The translations under genes and the position numbers were made by a program. A stretch of 53,184 bases of DNA from positions 1 through 53,184 of the forward strand of contig JACQMS010000037.1 of the NCBI GenBank assembly GCA_016203445.1, written 5' to 3'. The DNA is from Candidatus Woesearchaeota archaeon (GTDB taxonomy: Archaea > Nanobdellota > Nanobdellia > Woesearchaeales > ARS49). Shown piece after piece: positions 28,708-36,568 of this stretch (its first letter is position 1; each line of letters begins with the position of its first letter). Under the pieces are notes generated by a model that saw nothing but the letters and a program-made list of their open reading frames with translations, had not been told where the DNA came from and made no database searches.

Positions 28708-28931
28708 ATTCCTGCTCCTTCTAATCCTTCTGATACTGTTAGCAATTGTAATTTCGCGTTTATGCATGCTCTTAGCGCGGGAGCGCTTGATGAAGATATT
28801 TTTATAGTCATTGTTGAACTTTTGTGAATAGTTTCCATCTCCGATTTTTCATCGTTTCTGTCTGTTGATTTTATCGATTTGAATAATTCTTCCGGAGTTT
28901 CTTGAACTGTTATTGTTGCGTTATATCTCAT
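28704..28931 (-). CDS. pcc1: KEOPS complex subunit Pcc1-like
   Basis: Small Pcc1-like ORF ...MTIKISSSSAPALRACINAKLQLLTVSEGL; neighbours pfdB/rpoP/rpl37Ae; could start at 28958. Confidence 0.75.
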   Translation of the reverse strand: MRYNATITVQETPEELFKSIKSTDRNDEKSEMETIHKSSTMTIKISSSSAPALRACINAKLQLLTVSEGLEGAGI

Positions 28932-28973
28932 TTTGACTCCCGTATTTTTTGATTCCATATTTCTAATAAATAT

Positions 28974-29108
28974 TTATCTCGCGGATACCTTCGTAGTTAC
29001 TCCTCTTTCTTTTATTAATACCTTGTTTCCGCAGTAAGGGCACCGTATTTTTTTCCCTCTTAATTCATCAGGCACTTCTTTTCTGCAATAAAAACATGTA
29101 TAGCTCAT
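28974..29108 (-). CDS. rpoP: DNA-directed RNA polymerase subunit P
   Basis: Translated by hand: MSYTCFYCRKEVPDELRGKKIRCPYCGNKVLIKERGVTTKVSAR*; missed by ORF track (44 aa); between pcc1 and rpl37Ae. Confidence 0.93.
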   Translation of the reverse strand: MSYTCFYCRKEVPDELRGKKIRCPYCGNKVLIKERGVTTKVSAR

Positions 29109-29353
29109 AATTCCACCTCTGTTCTTTTGGATGAAATGCTTGGATTGTACGCTCTTCCTGTAAACTTTGTTTCACACTTAGAGCAATTCCACACTCCTGA
29201 AAATACTCTTTTAACGTTTTTCTTTCCGCAGAATGGGCATTCCAGCCTTTTTCCTCTGTATTGAGATTCTACGTTGAACATTCTTTGTTTTGTTGTAGCT
29301 CCATATCTTGTCTCGAAGCGTTTTACAGATCCTAAGCCTTTCTTTGTTGCCAT
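29105..29353 (-). CDS. rpl37ae: 50S ribosomal protein L37Ae
   Basis: MATKKGLGSVKRFETRYGATTKQRMFNVESQYRGKRLECPFCGKKNVKRVFSGVWNCSKCETKFTGRAY. Confidence 0.95.
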   Translation of the reverse strand: MATKKGLGSVKRFETRYGATTKQRMFNVESQYRGKRLECPFCGKKNVKRVFSGVWNCSKCETKFTGRAYNPSISSKRTEVEL

Positions 29354-29371
29354 GTGATATCCTAACAATTA

Positions 29372-29478
29372 TGGGGCTGCCCGGAAATTCACAAGATGAA
29401 TCGAAACTCTATCTTGATTTGAACCGGGGTCGCATGGTCCCAAACCACGCAGGATAGACCAAGCTACCCCACAGCCCC
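29372..29478 (-). tRNA. tRNA-Pro (TGG) with 32-nt intron in the T-loop
   Basis: Acceptor GGGGCTG/CAGCCCC; anticodon stem CGTGG-TTTGGGA-CCATG; T-stem CCCGG/CCGGG split by intron 29386-29417. Confidence 0.93.
29386..29417 (-). other. tRNA intron (position 59/60) with BHB motif
   Basis: CCCGG-TTCA-AAT-CAAGAT...ATCTTG-TGAA-TTT-CCGGG: two 3-nt bulges separated by a 4-bp helix; splicing restores T-loop TTCAAAT. Confidence 0.9.
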
Positions 29479-29529
29479 GTAATCGGGAAAAGTAGTACGT
29501 TTTTAAAGGTATCGAAACACCGCTGGGTC

Positions 29530-29955
29530 TCAATCGTCGTCAAAATCTTTGGATTCTCCTTTCTTTTTTGGATCTTTCATCTTTTTTGTTATATCTATAT
29601 TTCCACTGCATTTTTGGCATTGAACTCTTAGTGTTTGTACCCCATTGATATTTTTTCTCTTGAATTGTGTCTGTGTTTCTCCTTTATTTCCACAGCCGGG
29701 GCATGTGTATTGTATATTCGCTGTTAGAGTGTCTTCGTACTCTTTTTTTTCTACTGTGTGATTGCATGATGGGCATGTATATTCCTTTGCTCTAATGCTT
29801 ATTCTACCATCATCTTTTCTTGGTTTTCCCATTAATGATTTTTGGCATTTTGGGCACTTTTCTTTAAACACCCATGCTGCTGCTTTTCCTTTGCCTATTG
29901 ATCTTCTCGTGAAGTAAATACACTCATTCATCGATTCAGGGAATCTTAGTGACAT
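29530..29955 (-). CDS. multi-zinc-ribbon protein
   Basis: Four CxxC pairs: CPKCQKSL, CPSCNHTV, CPGCGNKG, CQKCSGNI. Confidence 0.75.
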   Translation of the reverse strand: MSLRFPESMNECIYFTRRSIGKGKAAAWVFKEKCPKCQKSLMGKPRKDDGRISIRAKEYTCPSCNHTVEKKEYEDTLTANIQYTCPGCGNKGETQTQFKRKNINGVQTLRVQCQKCSGNIDITKKMKDPKKKGESKDFDDD

Positions 29956-30039
29956 GAAACTCTTGCTTTGTTTGCTGTTTTTAATTCTTGCGATTTAGCG
30001 GTAATATTATAAAATAGTTAATAAAACTGTTAAGTATTT

Positions 30040-30113
30040 GGGCTTGTAGCTCAGCCTGGTAGAGCATCTCGTTCGCAACGAGGGGGCCTCGGGTTCAAAT
30101 CCCGACAAGTCCA
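30040..30113 (+). tRNA. tRNA-Ala (CGC)
   Basis: GGGCTTG/CAAGTCC; anticodon stem CTCGT-TCGCA-ACGAG; T-arm TCGGGTTCAAATCCCGA. Confidence 0.95.
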
Positions 30114-30114
30114 T

Positions 30115-30471
30115 ATGGCAGTACTTGTGGCGTCAATCGGCGCAGGAAAAGGATCGTGGGCGCTCATCGGAACATTAATGAATGCGTACGAATGGTCACG
30201 TATTATTCTTGTTGGTGATGATTTTGCATCAAAATTTTCTCACGATAAAAATTTTGATTTTGTTCTCGTTAGTGAGTCTTTGGGTATTCGTGATATTTCT
30301 ATGATTATTGATAGTGGTCTCGGCAATCTTGGTTTTGATGATGTTGCTGTTAATCTCGTTTCCGGTTCTGGAGTTTTGCATATGGCTTTGATGATTGCTG
30401 TTCTGCGCAAGGGTTGTGGTTTGAGGTTTGTTACTGTTGACGAGACTGGTGTGATTGTTGAATTAGCTTGA
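30115..30471 (+). CDS. small Rossmann/CARF-like protein of unknown function
   Basis: VLVASIGAGKGSWALIGTLMNAYEWSRIILVGDDFASKF...AVNLVSGSGVLHMALMIAVLRKGCGLRFVTV; CARF relation is by-eye inference. Confidence 0.6.
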   Translation: MAVLVASIGAGKGSWALIGTLMNAYEWSRIILVGDDFASKFSHDKNFDFVLVSESLGIRDISMIIDSGLGNLGFDDVAVNLVSGSGVLHMALMIAVLRKGCGLRFVTVDETGVIVELA

Positions 30472-30535
30472 GATTCTTATGAAATATCGTGCGGCGTTAT
30501 TAGAAGAAATTTTTGTTTGCGAGAATATACATAAC

Positions 30536-30694
30536 TTATTTTTGTAGCGCCATCAAGAATACTACGACGAATAATAATACTGCTAAGAGCAAAAATGTTC
30601 TTGTCAGTTCTTTCTCATGATACTTTCTTGCAAGAACATAAGTCCATGATAGAATAATACTTCCAAATCCAAAGAGTGTTGTTTCGATGCTCAT
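30536..30694 (-). CDS. small membrane protein (52 aa)
   Basis: MSIETTLFGFGSIILSWTYVLARKYHEKELTRTFLLLAVLLFVVVFLMALQK*; ATGA overlap with the upstream ORF. Confidence 0.55.
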   Translation of the reverse strand: MSIETTLFGFGSIILSWTYVLARKYHEKELTRTFLLLAVLLFVVVFLMALQK

Positions 30695-30882
30695 TTGAAA
30701 AATTTACCTCCGATCATTATTATTGTTCCAAGTGCAACGAGAAACTCTGGAACAAGAGAGTTTGAAAAAAGATTTGTAGGAATGGAAAGAACCCCAAATG
30801 ATATTAGAAGAGAACCCGTAACCTCCAAAAAAAAACCGATAGTGGAACTGTGAATGTTTCCTTGTTTATCCATGATGTACAT
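30691..30882 (-). CDS. small membrane protein
   Basis: 63 aa; two hydrophobic segments; coupled to 30536-30694. Confidence 0.5.
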   Translation of the reverse strand: MYIMDKQGNIHSSTIGFFLEVTGSLLISFGVLSIPTNLFSNSLVPEFLVALGTIIMIGGKFFK

Positions 30883-30904
30883 ACTGATTTACTTATACTT
30901 AAAA

Positions 30905-31537
30905 CTATCGTTCGTCTTTTACTAAAATATTTTTTCTCTGTTCTTTATCAAACCCCCGCCCCATATACACTCTTATTCCTCCTTTTTTGCATAGAGTTTC
31001 CACGTGCAGAAATATTCTTTTGAGTAGTAATTCGTAATATTTTCCTCCTTTATTGTGGTATGCTACTACTGATAGTGTTCCTTTTTCGTTTAAGTGTTCT
31101 TTTGATTCTGTTATTAATTTGGTGCATGTTTCTCTGCCCGCAGAGTGTGGCGGGTTTAGTAATATTGCATCAAATTTTTCTTTTATTCGTGAGAACCCGT
31201 CGCTTTTTTCTATTTTCGTGTTGACATGGTTTTTTCTAGAGTTTATTCTTGCCATGGCCAGCGCTCTTCCATTTACGTCGCTCATTGTTACTTCCATTTT
31301 TGCTGTTTTGGCTATTGATACTCCTACCGCTCCATATCCGCACCCCAAGTCCAATATTTTTTGTCCTTCTTTTACTGGTGCGTATTCTATTAGCAGTCTT
31401 GTTGCCTTGTCTATTTCTTTTGGCGAGAACACGCTGCTGTTCGTTTCAAAAGTTAGTTCTTCGCCTCTAAGAATTGTTCTTATAATTCTTGGCTTGTTTT
31501 TCGCTTTGGGGTTTTCCGTGTAATAGTGTTCTATCAT
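30905..31537 (-). CDS. RsmC-like class I SAM-dependent methyltransferase
   Basis: ILDLGCGYGAVGVSIAK, MSDVNGRALAMARIN, DAILLNPPHSAGRE. Confidence 0.88.
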   Translation of the reverse strand: MIEHYYTENPKAKNKPRIIRTILRGEELTFETNSSVFSPKEIDKATRLLIEYAPVKEGQKILDLGCGYGAVGVSIAKTAKMEVTMSDVNGRALAMARINSRKNHVNTKIEKSDGFSRIKEKFDAILLNPPHSAGRETCTKLITESKEHLNEKGTLSVVAYHNKGGKYYELLLKRIFLHVETLCKKGGIRVYMGRGFDKEQRKNILVKDER

Positions 31538-31547
31538 TTTGTGCTGT

Positions 31548-32123
31548 TTATGGTTGTATATTGTACCACGAGTATAATAGTCTGTCTATTGATTTTAGCA
31601 AGTCCATTCCCGCTCCTTGAACTTTTATGCATGTTTCAGTGTAAGTTATTTGTGTTGGCACGTCTTGTACTAGGTATATTGCTAGCGATTCATTTTGTTC
31701 GCACGTTATTATTGGACGTTCTTTGCACGCGTTTGTTATGTTTTTAGAGCATGCCGCTATTGGCGTTATTCCTAGAGCTGTTACCAAATTATTGCTTAAC
31801 TCTCCTGCTCCCAGTGCGGTGTATTGTAATCCTTCACTTTCCGGGTCGAATGTTATGAATATTTCTTTTGTTGGAATCCATTTTTCTCCAGTTATTGTTA
31901 CATTTTCTGTTTGTAGTGGGTTGAATCTTAGTGGTACTTGGTATACATTGTTTCCGTTTCTCCATTCTGTTACCCAGTGTATTCCTGTGTAATTAAAAAT
32001 GAAATTGTTGTACTCTACAATGTTTTCATCTTTCGGAGCGTCTTTTTTATTAGCTTCGCATGAAGACAATAATATCGCTGCAAGAATTGTTAGTACTAAT
32101 GGTATCAACATTTTTTTTTTCAT
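31548..32123 (-). CDS. predicted lipoprotein
   Basis: MKKKMLIPLVLTILAAILLSSCEANK lipobox; unknown family. Confidence 0.6.
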   Translation of the reverse strand: MKKKMLIPLVLTILAAILLSSCEANKKDAPKDENIVEYNNFIFNYTGIHWVTEWRNGNNVYQVPLRFNPLQTENVTITGEKWIPTKEIFITFDPESEGLQYTALGAGELSNNLVTALGITPIAACSKNITNACKERPIITCEQNESLAIYLVQDVPTQITYTETCIKVQGAGMDLLKSIDRLLYSWYNIQP

Positions 32124-32124
32124 T

Positions 32125-32772
32125 TTATTGCTCCTTTGTTACTCCTAATACTTTGTATGCTAATTGTTCTGTTCTCTTTTGTATTTGTTGTTGTGTTTCT
32201 CCCAGTATTATTAAACAGTTGGGGTTTAATGATTCTATTCCCGCGCGCGTTATAAACACTACGGGATTTTGTGTTTTTGCATCGTTGCAAGTTATTTTTG
32301 GCAGTGTTGGAGTTTTTGCCCGATCATTTGTTCCTCTTATAACAATATATTTCTGGTTTGTGAACACTTGTTCTAGATAGTATTGCATATCTGCTAGTAT
32401 TAGCGTTGTTGATTCGTTGGCTGTTGCATCGTATGATATTTGTACGTTTTTGCTTTCTAAAGCTTTCAAGAATTCTTGAGATAGTTGTGATGATTCAAAA
32501 TCTGATGGGTGTGATATAAATAAAAATTCTTGTCCTTGAACTTTTATTTTGTAAAAGCCTTCGCTTGTTGTATCTATGTTGAACCCGTTGTAAGAGTCTT
32601 GAATTGTTGGAGTGTTTGTAGTGTCTTGGTAGCTTAGTATGAATCCTCCAACGCTTGAAACCATTATGAATATTATGAATATTCCCATTAATCTTTGGGG
32701 TGTGAACCACTTTTTCATGAATTGCTGGATAATTCGCTCTTTTTTAAGTCTTGCGAAAAGAGCATTAAACAA
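32125..32772 (-). CDS. single-TM exported protein
   Basis: N-terminal TM LMGIFIIFIMVSSVGGFIL; adjacent to lipoprotein gene. Confidence 0.55.
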   Translation of the reverse strand: MFNALFARLKKERIIQQFMKKWFTPQRLMGIFIIFIMVSSVGGFILSYQDTTNTPTIQDSYNGFNIDTTSEGFYKIKVQGQEFLFISHPSDFESSQLSQEFLKALESKNVQISYDATANESTTLILADMQYYLEQVFTNQKYIVIRGTNDRAKTPTLPKITCNDAKTQNPVVFITRAGIESLNPNCLIILGETQQQIQKRTEQLAYKVLGVTKEQ

Positions 32773-32819
32773 TGTTGATTGCAGAAAGACTTAAATATGC
32801 CGGATATATACAAATATAC

Positions 32820-32996
32820 ATGACAGACATTGATATCGCACATTTACACAATGACATTGTACAATTGAAAAACGATGTTCAAATCATAAAACATATTCTT
32901 TCAGAGGAAGGAAAGCTTACTGATTGGGCAAAGAATGAACTGAAAAAAACACGAGAGATTCCTGAAGAGGAGTATGTGAATATTGATGACATTTGA
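32820..32996 (+). CDS. RelB-like antitoxin (short)
   Basis: MTDIDIAHLHNDIVQLKNDVQIIKHILSEEGKLTDWAKNELKKTREIPEEEYVNIDDI; overlaps the relE remnant. Confidence 0.6.
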   Translation: MTDIDIAHLHNDIVQLKNDVQIIKHILSEEGKLTDWAKNELKKTREIPEEEYVNIDDI

Positions 32997-33239
32997 ATAT
33001 GAAGTTAGGTTGAGTCCTTAAGTATTAAAATTCCTAAAAAAGCAGGATTCTCATATTTATTCTCGGTTAAAAGAAGGATTGGAAAAACTTAAAAATCCTC
33101 TTTTACTTGTGTTGAACATTTTGAGGGCGCAGATTACAAGTATAGAATCGGTGATTATCGTGCACTTCTTGACATAGATTTTTCCAGGAAGATAGTTTTT
33201 GTTAGAGTTCTTGATATTCGTGGAAGGATATACAAATAG
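32986..33239 (+). pseudogene. RelE-type toxin pseudogene
   Basis: MTFEYEVRLSP*VLKFLKKQDSHIYSRLKEGLEKLKNP then frameshift to HFEGADYKYRIGDYRALLDIDFSRKIVFVRVLDIRGRIYK*; one in-frame TAA (33019-33021) plus a frameshift near 33100. Confidence 0.8.
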
Positions 33240-33252
33240 AGTTATAGCAAAT

Positions 33253-34227
33253 TCATGTTTTTTCCTTCATGCTTTCGAAGCATATTTTTGCTATGAACGC
33301 TTCTATTTGTATTATTTCATCGCTTCCTTCAACTATGTGGAATTCTGCTTCGCCTGTTTGTGATATGAATAACATTTTTGCCTCGTCGGGTATGTTGGCA
33401 TTTATCAATTCTTGCTGTATTTGTTTTATTATGTCCAATCCAGACATTCCGTATTTTGGCATTATTGTGTGGAGTATTCTTCTCGCTCCTGCGTAGTCTC
33501 CTTTGTATGATGTTTCTACTAAATTTTTTATTTCTTCAGGTCTTGCTGCTGATGCCAGCGCGTGTACGCTGTCAGGAGTTATGTTTTTTGATAGTACCGC
33601 ACAGCTTTGCAATATGTTTTCTGCTCTTCTGCAGTCTCCATTGCTTACTGCGATTATTGCGTTTAGCGCGTCTGTTGATAATTTTACTTCTTCTCTTTCT
33701 GAAACTGTTTTTAGTATTTCTGTCAAGTGTTCTGGTGATAATTGTCTGAATTTGAATACTGCGCACCTGCTTTGTATTGGATCTATTATTTTGCTTGAAT
33801 AATTGCATGATAGTACAAATCTACACGTGTGAACAGTATTTTCCATTGTTCTTCTTAGTGCTTGTTGCGCGTCTCTTGTTAGTGCGTCGCACTCGTCTAA
33901 GAATATTATTTTGAATGGCGCGGTTCCTATTGCTCTTGTTCTCGCGAAATCTTTTACTTTTGTTCTTATTATGTCTATTCCTCTTTCATCGCTTGCGTTT
34001 AATTCTAAAAAATTTTGCCTCCATTCATCTCCGTATAGTGTTTTTGCTATTACTATTGATAGCGTGCTTTTTCCCACTCCTGCCGGCCCGGCGAATAGTA
34101 AGTGTGGCATATTTTTTGCTTCCACAAACGCTTTAACTCTTGTTACTATTGCTTCTTGGCCTTTAACCGTTTCAAATGTTTGTGGTCTATACTTCTCAGT
34201 CCATACTGTTTGTGTTGCTTCAGTCAT
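33253..34227 (-). CDS. rfcS: Replication factor C small subunit
   Basis: WTEKYRPQTFETVKGQEAIV, GPAGVGKSTLS, LDECDALTRDAQQALRRTME. Confidence 0.97.
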   Translation of the reverse strand: MTEATQTVWTEKYRPQTFETVKGQEAIVTRVKAFVEAKNMPHLLFAGPAGVGKSTLSIVIAKTLYGDEWRQNFLELNASDERGIDIIRTKVKDFARTRAIGTAPFKIIFLDECDALTRDAQQALRRTMENTVHTCRFVLSCNYSSKIIDPIQSRCAVFKFRQLSPEHLTEILKTVSEREEVKLSTDALNAIIAVSNGDCRRAENILQSCAVLSKNITPDSVHALASAARPEEIKNLVETSYKGDYAGARRILHTIMPKYGMSGLDIIKQIQQELINANIPDEAKMLFISQTGEAEFHIVEGSDEIIQIEAFIAKICFESMKEKT

Positions 34228-34290
34228 TATTCTTTGGAGGCACCATTGTATATTAAATGATTGTGGTTCTAAAAAATAGTATTTTGAATT

Positions 34291-34551
34291 TTACGCTATG
34301 TCTTCTTCGCTTATTACTACAAAGTCTCCTGTTGCTATTACTGCGGAGCATGGTACTAAGTGAAATCCTTCTTTCGTCTTTTCTAATTCTAGTTTTTCTG
34401 TAAAGTTTGTCGGATTCTTTAGTACTAAGTGTATTAGTTCTCCTGATTTAGTTTCGAATCTTATATCTCCAACTTCTCCAAACCTTTTGCCGTTCTTACT
34501 CACGACCACTTTGCCTATCAGCTCTTTTGAGAATTTTCTTTCCTCGTCCAT
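34291..34551 (-). CDS. PRC-barrel domain protein
   Basis: FSKELIGKVVVSKNGKRFGEVGDIRFETKSGELIHLVL. Confidence 0.85.
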   Translation of the reverse strand: MDEERKFSKELIGKVVVSKNGKRFGEVGDIRFETKSGELIHLVLKNPTNFTEKLELEKTKEGFHLVPCSAVIATGDFVVISEEDIA

Positions 34552-34572
34552 TCTTGTGAGTTTGTTGGTGTT

Positions 34573-34992
34573 TTATTTAAACCTTTCTATTGTTCTTTCT
34601 ATTTGTTTTCTTTTTTTATCAAGTCTTCTGAACGTTTCTGCTATGTCTATGAAGTATTTTCCTTCTTCTATTTTGAATACTAACGGTTCTCCTTTGAATA
34701 ATTGTACTAGGTCTAATTCGTATTTTCCCGGGCCGACTATTTTTATGTTTTCAACATCTAGAACTACTGGTTTTTCTTCTTCAATGTTTCCTACTATTGT
34801 TCTTACATCTCTTTCTATTTCTTTTTGTTGTAACGGTGATAGTTGTGGTAATGATTCCAGATTGTTTCTTAATTGTTCTAATTTCTCTTTTCTTATGTAG
34901 TAGAATAATTTTCCTCCACAGGAGCACCCTTCGATTATGTTCTTGCTTCCGTCATTGTAGAACGTGTTGCATCTTACGCATTGGTGGGGCAT
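34573..34992 (-). CDS. Zn-ribbon protein (DUF2072/OapC-like)
   Basis: MPHQCVRCNTFYNDGSKNIIEGCSCGGKLFYYIRK; followed by DUF2073 and an Era-like GTPase, a conserved archaeal order. Confidence 0.8.
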   Translation of the reverse strand: MPHQCVRCNTFYNDGSKNIIEGCSCGGKLFYYIRKEKLEQLRNNLESLPQLSPLQQKEIERDVRTIVGNIEEEKPVVLDVENIKIVGPGKYELDLVQLFKGEPLVFKIEEGKYFIDIAETFRRLDKKRKQIERTIERFK

Positions 34993-35387
34993 TATTTCCT
35001 CCCGTTTTTGCGCTTCACTTTTCCATTTTTCATTAATAATTCTATTTTGTTGGGGTCTCTTTTTATTGATTTTACAACGCTTGCAGGCCCTATTACTGTT
35101 ATTCCCTGTCTGTCTCCTAGTACGAAGTTTGTGAATCCCTGCCTGAATTTTTGCATGTACGTAAGGTCTGTTGCCGACGGGTTTACTACTGCCAGTTCTA
35201 TTCCCCTGAAATTTTTGTTTATTTCTTCCATTGTTGCTTTTATTAGTTCTGCTTCTTCGTCTTCGTGTAATCGTCCTTGCAGTAGCACTATTTTGTCTTC
35301 TTTTACTAGGTTTAACAATTTTCTTATTCTTCCAACTCCAGTCATGTTTTCTACTTGTGAATACGGCAGGAATTGCAGTGTTACCAT
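34992..35387 (-). CDS. DUF2073 family protein
   Basis: MVTLQFLPYSQVENMTGVGRIRKLLNLVKEDKIVLLQGRL...; operon position. Confidence 0.75.
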   Translation of the reverse strand: MVTLQFLPYSQVENMTGVGRIRKLLNLVKEDKIVLLQGRLHEDEEAELIKATMEEINKNFRGIELAVVNPSATDLTYMQKFRQGFTNFVLGDRQGITVIGPASVVKSIKRDPNKIELLMKNGKVKRKNGRK

Positions 35388-36019
35388 TATTTTATCACCT
35401 TGAACAACATTTTGTATAATTCGTCAACATTTTTTCCGTGTTTTGCGCTCACTCCGACTATTGGATATTGCGGGAATGCTGCTTCTATTCTTTTCATGCT
35501 TGCTTTTTTTAAGTCTATCTTGTTGGCGACTATTAGTACTGGTATGTTTCTTGCCGCTAGATTTCCTATTATTGTTATGTTTACTTGCGAGTATGGGTCT
35601 TCTGAAGAGTCTAGAACTACTAGTACCGCGTCCATCTCGTCCAGCCATCTTATCGATTCTATAACTCCTTTTGTTGCCTCTCTAGCTCTTTTTTTCGCTT
35701 TGCTTTTGCTCATACCTTTTTTTATGAAGTCTTCGTAATCTATTCTTGTTGCTATTCCCGGGGTGTCTACAAGGTTGAACAATAATTCTTTTCCATCTTT
35801 TACTATTTTTACGTGTTCTTTCATTTGTATTTCTCTGGTCTCGTGCGCTATGGCGCTTACAACGCTCATTTCTTCTCCCAGCCAGTCGCTTGTTATCCTG
35901 TTTGCAAGAGTGCTTTTTCCTGAATTTGGGGGTCCGTACAATCCTAACTTTACGTCGCCCCTTTTTTTAAATATATTGCTTATTATTTTGTTAATCCAAT
36001 TCTTGAATTTTACGATCAC
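35387..36019 (-). CDS. Era-like archaeal GTPase
   Basis: LGLYGPPNSGKSTLANRI, LVDTPGI, NKID, SAK. Confidence 0.92.
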   Translation of the reverse strand: MIVKFKNWINKIISNIFKKRGDVKLGLYGPPNSGKSTLANRITSDWLGEEMSVVSAIAHETREIQMKEHVKIVKDGKELLFNLVDTPGIATRIDYEDFIKKGMSKSKAKKRAREATKGVIESIRWLDEMDAVLVVLDSSEDPYSQVNITIIGNLAARNIPVLIVANKIDLKKASMKRIEAAFPQYPIVGVSAKHGKNVDELYKMLFKVIK

Positions 36020-36149
36020 AATATCACCTTTTCTTCAGTCGGGTGTTTGATAGTGGTATTTATATTTATTGAAAGTGCACAACACACTTAATAATTGCTA
36101 GAAAACCAGAAAATAATAAAAGAAAAAAAAAAGAAAACTTGCCGATTTT

Positions 36150-36386
36150 TTATCGTCGTTTTCTTCCGCCGCGGACCATCTTTGCTCTTGAGACGTCTCC
36201 GTGCTTGTCAACGAAGTACAGATATCCTGATGCCTTCTTGACTCCTGCCTTTGCTACTAATTGTGCTTTTCCGCCACCTTTTTTTCCGCGAGCCATTTTT
36301 GCTCTGGAAACGTTTCCGTGTTTGTCAACGAAGTACAGGAATCCTGCATCTTTCTTGACCCCAACTTTTGCAACCTTTTCTGCCAT
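36150..36386 (-). CDS. small basic protein with internal tandem duplication
   Basis: VAKVGVKKDAGFLYFVDKHGNVSRAKMARGKKG / VAKAGVKKASGYLYFVDKHGDVSRAKMVRGGRK. Confidence 0.8.
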   Translation of the reverse strand: MAEKVAKVGVKKDAGFLYFVDKHGNVSRAKMARGKKGGGKAQLVAKAGVKKASGYLYFVDKHGDVSRAKMVRGGRKRR

Positions 36387-36568
36387 TTTGTTCTCCTCCT
36401 TTATTTTTTTGTTTTCTCGAGGATCTTGATCCTCTCTGACGATTTAACATATCGCTTCACTTTATAAAGTTTTCGTAACATCGTCGAGAAATAGTTGTTT
36501 GTCCGTCGTTGTTGTTTGTCTTGGCCGGTATAACAACATTTATGTATGTGTTTCTTTTACTTGTGATT

